Below, piece after piece: positions 33,752-43,900 of a stretch of DNA of 64,000 nt. Below the pieces are notes generated by a model. That model made no database searches. It saw only the letters and a list, made by a program, of their open reading frames with translations, and had not been told where the DNA came from. Source of the stretch: Poa pratensis (lineage: Eukaryota; Streptophyta; Magnoliopsida; Poales; Poaceae); the NCBI GenBank assembly GCA_947311845.1, contig CAMZMU010000117.1:76675232-76739231 (forward strand), given 5' to 3'. Position 1 is the first letter of the stretch; each line of letters starts with the position of its first letter. The translations under genes and the position numbers were made by a program.

Positions 33752-36385
33752 TTCTACTCGTCCTCGAGTAGGTAAAACGATAACAACAAATAATTTCTGA
33801 GGAGACATGCTTTCACACAATCTTGATCAATATATTGCAAGGCTCATGTCATGAATGAAGTGACTCAAAGCAATGATCTATAGTTTGCTAACAAATAGAT
33901 AAAGAGTAAACAATGAATCATATAAGCAAAAACTTTTCATGAATAGTACTTTCAAGACAAGCATCAAAAAGTTTTGCATAAGAGGTAACTCATAAAGCAA
34001 TAGATTCAAAGTAAAAGGCATTGAAGCAACACAAAGGATGATTAAGTTTCAGCATTTGCTTTCAACTTGTAACATGTATATCTCATGGATAGTTGTCAAC
34101 ATAAAGCAATATAACAAGTGCAATAAGTAAATATGTAAGAATCAATGCACACAAAGTTGACACAAGTGTTTGCTTCTAAGATAGAAAGGAGTAGGTAAAC
34201 TGACTCAACATAAAGTAAAAGATAGGCCCTTCGCAGAGGGAAGCAGGGATTAAATCATGTGCTAGAGCTTTTTAAGTTTTCGAAAGCATATAGAGAGCAC
34301 AAAATAAGTATTTGAGAGGTGTTTGTTGTTGTCAACGAATGGTAGTGGGCACTCTAACCCCCTTGTCAACCAGACTTTCAAAGAGCGGCTCCCATGAAGG
34401 ACGTTATTCTACCAGCAAGGTAGATCATCCCTCTTCTCTTTTGTTTACACATGTATTTTAGTTTCTTTATAGATGACACTCCTCCCAACCTTTTGCTTAC
34501 ACAAGCCATGGCTAACCGAATCCTCGGGTGCCTTCCAACATTCACATACCATGGAGGAGTGTCTATTGCAAAATTAAGTTGCTTACTGATAAATCAGGGC
34601 AAAACATGTGAAGAGAATTATTAATGAAAGTTGTAATTAATTGGGGCTGGGCACCCCGTTGCCAGCTCTTTTTGCAAATTATTGGATAAGCGGATGTATA
34701 TGCCACTAGTCCAGGTGAAAGTCTGTCAGAAGTAAATGACAAGATTGAAAGATAAAACACCACATACTTCCTCATGAGCTATAAAACATTGACACAAATA
34801 AGGAGTAATAAAGTTTTGAATAGTTTAAAGGTAGCACATGAAATATTTACTTGGAATGGCAGGAAATACCACATAGTAGGTAGGTATGGTGGACACAAAT
34901 GGCATGGGTTTTGGCTCAAGTTTTGGATGCACGAGAAGCATTCCCTCTCAGTACAGAGTTTAGGCTAGCAAGGTTGTTTGAAGCAAACACAAGTATAAAC
35001 CGGTACAGCAAGAATCACATAAAAACATATTGCAAGTATTATAAGACTCTACACTGTCTTCCTTGTTGCTCAAACATTTTACCAGAAAATATCTAGACCT
35101 TAGAGAGAACAAATATGCATCCCAAGTCTCAACAAGCTCTACGGTAGTTCTCCACTACTAGGCTTTAACTACATGATGCAAGAGCTTAAACATGATCTAC
35201 TTGAGAGCTCAAAACAATTGCAAAGCATCAAATCAAAACAAGACAATGATCTACAAGAATGCATATGTCTTTTCCAATACCAACTACTACATGTAGCATT
35301 TTCTTTCTTCCAAACAAACACCAATAATTTATTTAAACATAAACTCTCCAAATGATAATATAATGCAGCAAGAGAGTATTTATAAACAAGTGCTAACAGC
35401 TCGAAGAGATGCATGAAAAACAGGAGCTAAAAGCACTGCAGTAGCTAGTTAAGAATACTCAACAAATATAAGTGAAGAACATGAGTATTCACATGAAAAA
35501 GCGGAGCGTGTCTCTCTCCCACACAAGGATTGCTAGGATCCGAATTTATTCAAACAAAAAAAAATAAAAACACACAGACGCTCCAAGTAAAGCGCATAAG
35601 ATGTGAAAGAATTAAAATATAGTTTCACTAGAGATGACCTGATAAGTTTGTTGATGAAGAAGGGGATGCCTTGGGCATCCCCAAGCTTAGACGCTTGAGT
35701 CTCTCTGAATATGGTTGGGATGAACCACGGGGGCATCCCCAAGCTTAGGCTTTTCACTCTTCTTGATCACATAATATCACCCTTCTCGCTTGATCCTTGA
35801 AAACTTCCTTCACACCAAACTCAAGACAGTTCTCATTAGAGGGTTAGTGCATAATCAAAAATTCTCATATTCTGTAATGATACAATCAATCCCAAAGCTT
35901 CTGGACATTAGCTACAGCCACCAATGCTTTGTGGAGCAAAGAAATCCACACAAACACAGTAAAAGAGCGAATGCAAAACAAAAGGCAGAATCTGTCAAAA
36001 ACAGAACAGTCTGGAATGACGAATTTTTTCGAGGCACTTAAGTTGCTCAGATGGATCTGGCCTAAAATAATGAAAGTTGCGTACATATCTCAGGAATATG
36101 CGTGATTTTTCTCAGAATTTTTTGAATTTTCTACAGGGAGATAAGCTCAAATCCGTGACAGCTAAAAATCTGTCACTGCGCAGAAATCCAAATCTTGCAT
36201 CAACTTTCAATATAGAACTTTACTTGGCACAACATTGCGATAAAATAAAGATACAAAGGAGTTGCTACAGAAGTAACAAAATCCTTGACTCAAAGAAAAC
36301 AAAAATAACAGCAAATAAAAACGATGGGTTGTCTCCCATAAGCGCTTTTCTTTAACGCCTTTCAGCTAGGCGCAGAAAGTGAAAA
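33752..36385 (-). other. Non-coding spacer replacing pol in Gypsy element
   Basis: About 2.6 kb between the protease gene and the polypurine tract without a pol frame in either strand. It is AT-rich with short ORFs below 100 codons. Two extra copies of the GCATCCCCAAGCTTAG motif (35676-35691 and 35731-35746) match the polypurine tract. Sequence of this kind is typical of non-autonomous Triticeae Gypsy derivatives. Confidence 0.75.
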
Positions 36386-36883
36386 TCAAGTGTTGTCAAG
36401 AGAAGAAGCATCAACATCATAACTTGCTCTAACAATAGAGTCAAAAGGTAACTTCATTCTCTTCCTAGGGAAGTGTTCCATACCTTTCTTGAGAGGAAAT
36501 TGGTACCTTATATTACCTTCTTTCATATCAATGATGGCACCAACAGTTCGAAGAAAAGGTCTTCCCAAAACAATAGGACAAGATGCATTGCATTCAATAT
36601 CCATAACAATAAAATCAACGGGGACAAGGTTATCTTTTACCGTAATAAAAACATCATTAACTCGCCCCAAAGGTTTCTTCATAGCATTATCAGCGAGAAA
36701 AACATCCAAATAACAATGTTCCAAAGGTGGCAAATCAAGAATATCATAAAGCTTCTTGGGCAAAACTGAAACACTTGCACCAAGATCACACAAGGCATTG
36801 CAATAAAAATCATTCACCTTTACCTTAATGATGGGTTCCCAACCATCTTCTAATTTCCTAGGAATAGAAGCTTTAAGTTTCAA
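36386..36883 (-). CDS. Retropepsin-like aspartic protease of Gypsy element
   Basis: 165 residues, open throughout. It shows EDGWEPIIKVKVNDFYCNAL, then the active-site variant CDLGASVSVLP (the D-[LST]-G-A signature), the flap region and the second conserved strand motif CPIVLGRPFLRTVGAIIDM. Such proteases process the Gag polyprotein. The frame overlaps the end of the gag ORF by 11 nt in a different phase. The part normally linking Gag to protease in relatives, a long Asn-rich region, is missing here. Confidence 0.88.
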   Translation of the reverse strand: MKLKASIPRKLEDGWEPIIKVKVNDFYCNALCDLGASVSVLPKKLYDILDLPPLEHCYLDVFLADNAMKKPLGRVNDVFITVKDNLVPVDFIVMDIECNASCPIVLGRPFLRTVGAIIDMKEGNIRYQFPLKKGMEHFPRKRMKLPFDSIVRASYDVDASSLDNT

Positions 36884-37568
36884 CTTCTCCTCCCTTCTTA
36901 CCTTGAGGAGCTCTTTCGGTGTGCCATTCGGAATAGTTGATCATCATATCATCAAGTAGCTTTGTTGCTGCACCTAAAGTGATGGACATAAAGGTTCCTC
37001 CAGAGGCTGAATCCAATAAGTTCCTTGAGCAAAAATTTAATCCTGCATAAAAGGTTTGGATGATCATCCAAATAGTCAGTCCATGAGTGGGACAATTCTT
37101 CACCAAAGATTTCATTCTTTCCCAAGCTTGAGCAACATGTTCATTATCAAGTTGTTTAAAATTCATAATGCTACTTCTCAAGGATATAATCTTACCAGGA
37201 GGATAATATTTCCCTATGAAATCATCTTTGCATTTTGTCCAAGAATTAATACTATTTCTAAGCAAAGAAAGCAACCATTCTTTAGCTCTTCCTCTCAAGA
37301 AGAAAGGAAAAAGTTTCAGTTTTATAATATCCCCATCCATATCCTTATACTTTTGCATTTCACAAAGTTCAACAAAGTTATTAAGATGGGTAGCAGCATC
37401 ATCAGTACTAACATCAGAAAATTGCTCTTTCATAACAAGATTTAATAGAGCAGGTTTAATTTCATAAAATTCTGCTGTACAAGCAGGTGGAGCAATAGGA
37501 GTGCATATGAAATCATTGTTGTTTGTGCTAGTGAAGTCACACAACTTAGTGTTCTCAGGAGTATTCAT
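36873..37568 (-). CDS. Gag protein of Gypsy element
   Basis: Starts MNTPENTKLCDFTSTNNNDF at 37568 (an in-frame ATG 12 nt upstream is less likely) and runs 231 residues to 36873. It contains the Retrotrans_gag capsid core: MKEQFSDVSTDDAATHLNNF, IIKLKLFPFFLRGRAKEWL, KCKDDFIGKYYPPGKI and EHVAQAWERMKSLVKNCPTH. There is no CCHC zinc knuckle. It ends soon after HTERAPQGKKG, directly abutting the protease frame, which indicates an internal deletion relative to the relatives I recall. Confidence 0.88.
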   Translation of the reverse strand: MNTPENTKLCDFTSTNNNDFICTPIAPPACTAEFYEIKPALLNLVMKEQFSDVSTDDAATHLNNFVELCEMQKYKDMDGDIIKLKLFPFFLRGRAKEWLLSLLRNSINSWTKCKDDFIGKYYPPGKIISLRSSIMNFKQLDNEHVAQAWERMKSLVKNCPTHGLTIWMIIQTFYAGLNFCSRNLLDSASGGTFMSITLGAATKLLDDMMINYSEWHTERAPQGKKGGEVET

Positions 37569-37730
37569 TTTGAAAAACAAAATTAAACTGAATTAAACAA
37601 GTAACTAATTTTTTTGTGTTTTTGATATAAAGAAAGCAAACAAAACAAAATAAAAATAAACTAAGCAAGACAAATAACAAAGTAAAGAGATTGGGTGTGA
37701 GAGACTCCCCTTGCAGAAGCAATTCTGTTT

Positions 37731-37748
37731 TCCCCGGCAACGGCGCCA
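37731..37748 (-). promoter_or_regulatory. Primer binding site of Gypsy element
   Basis: The sense strand reads TGGCGCCGTTGCCGGGGA, seven bases inside the 5' LTR. The leading TGGCGCC plus GTTGCCGGGGA is the standard PBS form of many Triticeae Gypsy elements. Confidence 0.8.
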
Positions 37749-37755
37749 GAAAACG

Positions 37756-39384
37756 TGTTGGTGGCTCTGGTTAATAGTGCCAGAAACAATGCTTGTACGT
37801 CACACGTCAGTTGGGAACCCCAAGAGGAAGGTATGATGAGTGCAGCAGTAAGTTTTCCCTCAGTATGAAACCAAGGTTTAATCGGACCAGTAGGAAAACG
37901 AGGTTTGCTTCGAAGGTGTTGGTGAAGGAGTGTAGTGCGGCGCAACACCAGGGATTCCGGTGCCAACGTGGAACCTGCACAACACAATCAAACTACTTTG
38001 CCCCAACTTAACAGTGAGGTTGTCAATCTCACCGGCTTGCTGAAAACAAAGGGTTAAACGTATCGAATGGAAGATGATGTTTGTTTGCATAAAACAGTAG
38101 AGAACAATGATTGCAGTAGATTGTATTTCAGATGTAAAAGAATGGACCGGGGTCCACAGTTCACTAGTGGTGTCTCTCCAATAAGATAACTAACATGCTG
38201 GGTAAACAAATTACAGCTGGGCAATTGACAATTGATAAGTGCATATAACATGCATGTGTGAGCTGTGGTGTCTACTATGAGATTCATTTGGGCATTACGA
38301 CAAAGTACATAGACCGCTATCCAGCATGCATCTATGCCTAAATAGTCCACTTTCCGGTTAACATCCGTACCCCTTCCAGTATTAAGTTGCAAGCAACAGA
38401 CAATTGCATTAAGTAATGTGCGTAATGTAAACAATACATTCATCCTTGAATAAAGCATTGCTGTTTTACCCCTAGTGGCAACAACACATCTACAACCTTA
38501 GAACTTGCTGTCACTATCCCAGGTTAAATAGAGGTTGAACCCAACTATCATGCATAAATACCCCCTCTTGGAGTTACAAGTATTCACTTGGCCAAGGCTT
38601 CAACAAGTAACGGAGAGCATGCAAGATCACAAATGACATAGACATGATAATATAATATTCAGCTCCACAGGTATCAATATAAGTCAGATCCCAGCAAACA
38701 CAACATGTAGCATTACAATAAGATGATCTTGATCATGATAGGCAGCTCACAAGATCTAAACATGATGGCACAAGTGGAGAAGACAACCATCTAGCTACTG
38801 CTATGGACCCATAGTCCAAGGATGAACTACTCACGCATCACTCCGGAGGCGGGCATGGCGATGTAGAGCCCTCCGGTGATGATTCCCCTCTCCGGCAGGG
38901 TGCCGGGAAGAGCTTCAGAAACCCCCCGAGTTAGGGTTGACGACGGCGGCGGCAGCGAATATGTTCTGGATGAATGGCTCGGTGTTTTAGGGTTTTCGCG
39001 TCTCGGGAATAAATAGGCGAAGGGGCGATGTCGGCGGACCCCCGAGGGGCCCAAACCACCTCCAGGCGCGGCTGTGGGCCCAGCCGCGCCACCATGTGGT
39101 TTGGCCACCTCGTGGCTCATCTTCGTCTCTCCTTCGGACTCCGTGTACGTGCTGGAAAAATAGGGACCTGGCCTTTTGTTTCGTGCAATTCCGAGAATAT
39201 TTCCAGAAGTAACTTTCTGAAACCAAAAACAGCAGAAAACTGGGAACTGGCACTGTGGCATCTTGTTAATAGGTCAGTCCCAGAAAATGCATAAAAGTGA
39301 TACGAAGTGTATATAAAACATGTAGCAAATGGTATAATATAAGCATGGAACAGCAGAAATTATGGATACGTTGGAGACGTATCA
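37756..39384 (-). repeat. 5' LTR of Gypsy element (1629 bp)
   Basis: Plus-strand ends are TGTTGGTGGCTCTGG and GGAGACGTATCA, i.e. TG...CA. It contains the terminal palindrome GATACGTTGGAGACGTATC. Confidence 0.93.
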
Positions 39385-39389
39385 AGTAC
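39385..39389. repeat. 5-bp TSD (AGTAC), right, of Gypsy element
   Basis: Same as 32109-32113; the CACTA gene resumes directly after it. Confidence 0.88.
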
Positions 39390-40477
39390 CTATTGTCTGT
39401 AAGTGATTCAATTCATTTATTTCTAAAATAAAGTCTCTAGCTCAGCTCGGTCATTGCCTATAGTAATTATGCTCACTACGCTATTTATGCAGAATGAAGA
39501 GTGATGAATGTGACAGAAAAGGAATCTTTGACACTGGGTTCGTTGACCCAAAACGAGTTAATGAGGACTTGCTACGGCGCTTCGCCAAGGAAACGGAGAA
39601 CAACTTGCTATGGTTCATACATAGGCAACATTATAAAAAGAAGATATTGTTTCCTTACAACTTCGGGTAAGAGTGTTACTGTCTTGTACACATTAATTTT
39701 TGCTTACTCGATGTTAAGTGTAACTGATGAGTTACTGACGTATATAAACGTTCGCAGCTTCCATTACATTCTGCTAATCATTGAAGTCGAATCTGCAAGA
39801 GTTGAAATCTTTGACTCATTGGCGTATCCCGAAGAGAAGTACCAAAATATTTTAGATGCGTTCCAAAGGTATTTTCAATCATTATCGTACTATATCGGTC
39901 TCTTTTGTTCATTTCCTGAGATATCAAGTAACTAATAACTCATTTATTCATTTTTTTGTCGGGCAGGATTTGGAAAAGTTCAGAAAGAGGACAGTTGGTG
40001 AATTTAAAGAGGAGCTTAGTTTTCATCATGCCGACGTAAGTAGTACGAGCTAGCTAGATTCGCGCATCTCTTTAATTCTAATTTCAATACCATTATACCA
40101 TGCTTGATTATTATTTGATTGAATTCTATTCTCGTAAAGTACTGCGAGAGGCAGCCACCGGGGACCAATTTGTGTGCATACTTCGTTTGCGAGTGGATTC
40201 GCCAGGAGGTCAGTGAGCGGAACGCTAAGACATGGATAGAAGTACGTGAAAAAATATATTCACAATTCTATTTTATTACCATCAATTGTGTTGAGTGTCA
40301 TTCATAATTTTTGTTACGATGATTGATATTCATATTGATCTCCTTCTTTTATAGTGTGATACAATGCGGAGGAAGCAGCAACTCAAGGAGCGCTTTCTAC
40401 CAATTCAAGAGGAAATTGCGGGATTTTTGAATGACCATGTCATAAACCCGAAGGGAAAATACAATTGCACCGAATAG
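39390..40477 (+). pseudogene. Ulp1-like C48 protease domain, 3' exons of CACTA TNPA-Ulp1 gene
   Basis: Exons with good splice sites: to about 39395 (TGTCT|GTAAGTG); 39493-39666 (MKSDECDRKGIFDTGFVDP ... ILFPYNFG); 39758-39868 (FHYILLIIEVESARVEIFDS); 39967-40035; 40140-40241 (YCERQPPGTNLCAYFVCEWI); and 40355-40477, ending TAG. The Ulp1/SENP catalytic set is present in order: His (codon 39762-39764), Asp (39813-39815), Gln (40152-40154), Cys (40173-40175). The upstream exons are broken and separated by the 7.3-kb Gypsy insertion, so this part is a detached remnant although its own frame is clean. Ulp1-type proteases remove SUMO-like modifiers; their benefit to plant transposons is not settled. 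Confidence 0.85.
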
Positions 40478-40635
40478 ACGGGCTCTAGTCCCGGTTATGA
40501 TCTCCATGTAATCGAATAGACGGGCTCTAGTCCCGGTTATAATCTCCATGTAATCGAATATACGGGCTCTAGTCCCCGTTATGATCTCTATGTAATCAAA
40601 TAGACGGGCTCTAGTCCGGTTGTGATCTCCATAAA
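40472..40635 (+). repeat. 42-bp tandem repeat x ~4 after the Ulp1 stop codon
   Basis: Unit GAATAGACGGGCTCTAGTCC plus CGGTTATGATCTCCATGTAATC, starting at about 40472, 40514, 40556 and 40598, the last partly degenerate. Each unit contains one CTCTAGTCCCGG motif. The first unit overlaps the stop codon. Confidence 0.9.
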
Positions 40636-40794
40636 GAATATAGTATATTTTTATTAGATAGATATTTCTTTTATGAACATTTTGATATGCTATATGTATT
40701 TTTCTGATTTGTAATTAATTAACCATATATTTTGCAAGATTGATCATAGTTTTAAATATTCAATAAGGCGGGAATACAAAAAGGCCAGAGGCTG

Positions 40795-40996
40795 CCACGT
40801 GGGAGCATCTCTAGTCCAGGGTCGTATTACGAGCCAGGACTAGAGTCCTCGACCACGCGTTGCCAGAGCTCCCACGTGGGGACCTCTTTTGTCCCGGTTC
40901 GTAACACACCCGGGACTAGAGGGGGGCCTCTAGTCCCGATTCGGCTGTCCCGGGTGAGCAGCCGGGACTAGAGGCCCTCCCCACCCGGGACTAAAG
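40795..40996 (+). repeat. CACTA right subterminal repeats
   Basis: Inverted TCTAGTCCCGG / CCGGGACTAGAGG motifs near 40810-40996, ending CCCGGGACTAAAG where the LTR starts. The terminal CACTA bases are absent. Confidence 0.8.
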
Positions 40997-43900
40997 TGTA
41001 ACACCCCCAAAAATTCGTCCCTAATTTTAGTGGTGTTTCCTGACACCTAAAAACTTTTTCTCATATCTTAAATTCTTTTGTTCTCTTTGGTGGTAGATGA
41101 TGCCCTCATGTTTTATTATCTCAAATAATTCCAGAGAATCTCCGGTGATTTCTTTGCCACTTTGAAAACCTCCGCTAGGATTTTCCATAAAAACCTCATA
41201 GCCTAAATATTGGGATCTGAAAATCCTAATATTCCATCTACCTTCTGATCCATATTTTCCTAGCTTGGAAAACTCCACCAAATATTCCAAGATCACCTTA
41301 TCCATTTATTATCCTCCACATGCAAAATATTGCATATTTACCAAATGCAATATTTCAAAACCGTCGATAAATATTTTAGTGCATGTCTTGATCAAGGAAT
41401 TATTTTCCCTAACTTGCACCACTCCTACGCTGCTCAAAAGAAAATAGGAAATGATCATCATGCCATAGCCTACACCCACAAAAAAATATCAGGCATGAAC
41501 ACTTGAACCACCTATCCACCACACCTTTCTTACACCCCAAGAACTCATAAATATCCTCATGTTTGGATAAGAGCCATGTGAATTGAGCACATGGGATAAA
41601 TACCAAACCAACCCAATTAAGGGGTATATTTATTCCATCCAATAAAATCCCTCCACCTCATTTGTTGGTATACCATAAATACCATGGCATTAAGTTTTCA
41701 CCCACTTTTGGAACCTTGCCAACCTACCTTTTGTGCATGATATTTCTGCATGGAGGGTGATAGACCATCATCTTCTCCTTCGGTACCCCCTGTGATCTTA
41801 GCCATCCACTTAAAAGCTGAAACCCCAGATCAAAGCCCTAATGGCGATGATCATGTCACATGCCACTCCGGGAATTTTTTTCCAAGAACCCTAGCCAAGT
41901 TGCACCTTTTGACCCCAAAGTGCAAACACCATCTTTCCCCATTCAAACCTAGCAAGTGGCAATTTTCTGGATTTATTTTAAATTCGAAAAGTTCATTCGG
42001 GCATTTCATTGAACACCTTCGGAGCAGATTTTCAAACTTGCTTAGAATTCTTGTTTTGCTTAACCCTAGCCCTAATCCCAGTTGTCCCTGTGTTCCACGG
42101 ATCATCCAGGTCACCTTCCTCATCCCTATCCCCTCCATGTAGCCGAGAACGTCAGCCATGACCTCAGGGCGCCATTAATGGCCGAGCTACCAAGCACCTA
42201 CCTCCCCTCTCCCCCGGTGGTAAAAAGCCCCCCTGAGGCCTCCATTGCACTCACAGCCCTCACTCCTCCCTCCCCAGACCCTCTCACTCGAGTTTCACGA
42301 AGAAACGAGCTCGCAGAAGCTCGGTTAGCTTCTCATGGCTGAAACCCTAGAAGCTCGGGTAGCGAGCTCCACGACCCCCTCTGCCGTAGGAAACAGCACC
42401 GACGGGTGCGGTGTAGCACGGCAGGTCCCTTCCCGTCGTCACCTCGGTCCCCGGGCCTCCCCATGGTCGGCGCCGTCGGCCTCCCGAGCATCCGCCATGG
42501 CCACGGGCCGAGCAGGTCATGCTTGCGGGCATCGCGCAGGAGATCCCCCGGCCGTCGTTTCCGCCTCCCCTGGGCGCGGGGGGCCACGGCGTGCCCGTCC
42601 CCGTCGTCTCCCGGCCTCCCGGCGCCCTCCTTGGCCGCCCCCGGCCGGCTCCTGCCCTTCCAGTGCGTCGGCGCCAGGAGGAAGACGACCTCTGGTCGAT
42701 CACCGTTTCGTCCTCTCTTTTTTCCCGTCGAACCGTTTTTCTGGCCCGAGCACAGCCCAACAGTAGCAGCCGCTTGCGGCCCAGCTCGGCCCACCCAGGC
42801 GCTGGCGCCAGCGCGCGCAGCGCGGCCGTGGCCCATTTACCGCCCGCGCTGTTTTTTTCGCGGACCTTTTTCTTTTTCTCTGCTGGACAGTTTTCAAACG
42901 TCAATGTCTTTTGAACCGTAACTCCGTTTTCGGTGATTCAAATTTCTAAATCTTGGTCTCGACGGGATCTTTCCGTTGGTACTGGTTTTTGTTGTTTTTG
43001 AAAATATTTTGTCTCGTTGACTTTATTTAACGCCGTGTTTTCCGTTCCGGGGTTTAATCATTTTTCGAAGTTCCGACGCGCGACGACACCGAGACCTCCC
43101 GGATTATTTGGAACCCACCTCCTAAGGCAAGCTAACCACTTGCTATGAGCAGTCCCACAATGTTGTTTGTTTATTTGTTGATTGTCGTGCCGAGTGTTTA
43201 TTGTTTTGTCTGTGTACTGTTATAATTATGCATGTATGTTTGTTGTTCTTGTTTAACATGAAACTTGTAATATTGCTCCTGCCATGTTACATATCATGTT
43301 GCATATTTATTTATCGTACTTGCTTGGTTATATTATGTATTGTTAATATTTATCAAACACACATCATTCTTGAGACAATGGACTGGGGGAACCGCCGCCG
43401 TCTCACTAAAACATTAACGTCGATCTGCGATGGCGCTGGTCGGAGGTATCTCTGCCACAGTCACCCGGTCGACGCTAATCAACTATGCTATCTTTTGTAG
43501 TCGATCTGCGATGGTGCTGGTCGGAGGTAGCTCCGCCACAGTCACCCGATCGACGCAAACCACTTGTGCTATCTTTTGTAGTCGATCTGCGATGGCGCTG
43601 GTCGGAGGTAGCTCCGCCACAGTCACCCGATCGACGCTAACCAACTATGCTATCTTTTGTAGTCGATCTGCGATGGCGCTGGTCGGAGGTAGCTCCACCA
43701 CAGTCACCCGATCGACGCAAACCACTTGTGCTACCTTTTGTATTGATCTGTGATGGCGCTGGTCGGAGGTAGCTCCGCTACAGTCACCCGATCAACGCTA
43801 ACCAACTATGCTATCTTTTGTAGTCGATCTGCGATGGCGATGGTCAGAGGTAGCTCCGCCAAAGTCACCCGATCGACGCAAACCACTTGTCCTACCTTTT

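Larger units (their letters stand above)
32114..39384 (-). mobile_element. Non-autonomous Gypsy LTR retrotransposon (gag-protease only)
   Basis: A complete 7.27-kb element on the minus strand with two near-identical ~1.62-kb LTRs, TSD AGTAC, a PBS next to the 5' LTR and a polypurine tract next to the 3' LTR. It codes for a Gag and a retropepsin, but no reverse transcriptase, RNase H or integrase frame is found in 33735-36385. It would need pol functions from a related autonomous element. LTR termini (TGATACGTCTCC... on the sense strand) and PBS are of a common Triticeae Gypsy type; I do not assign a family name. It sits inside the protease gene of the CACTA, so it is the younger insertion. 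Confidence 0.92.
22257..40996 (+). mobile_element. Large CACTA (En/Spm-type) transposon, right terminus missing
   Basis: The left end is CACTAGTAGAAATAGGACC, followed by a subterminal region of repeated and inverted CTAGTCCCGGTTCG / CGAACCGGGACTA motifs. In order on the plus strand it encodes a coiled-coil/membrane ORF, a TNP2 (TNPD-like) transposase pseudogene, a small ORF of unknown role, and a TNPA-like Transposase_24 protein fused to an Ulp1 peptidase. The right side again has GGGACTAGAGG / CTCTAGTCCCGG motifs up to 40996, where the sequence switches abruptly to an LTR (TGTAACACCCCC). The expected right terminus ending CTACTAGTG is not found in the window. A Gypsy element (32114-39384) is nested inside; without it the element spans about 11.5 kb. 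Confidence 0.88.

Noticed and set aside
40472..40635. CRISPR-like array of 42-bp repeats
   Set aside because: Contiguous tandem repeats without spacers carrying a CACTA subterminal motif.
42082..42921. Frames up to 185 codons on both strands inside the 4.4-kb LTR
   Set aside because: Compositional open frames in a GC-rich LTR segment; retrotransposon LTRs do not normally encode proteins and no domain is seen.
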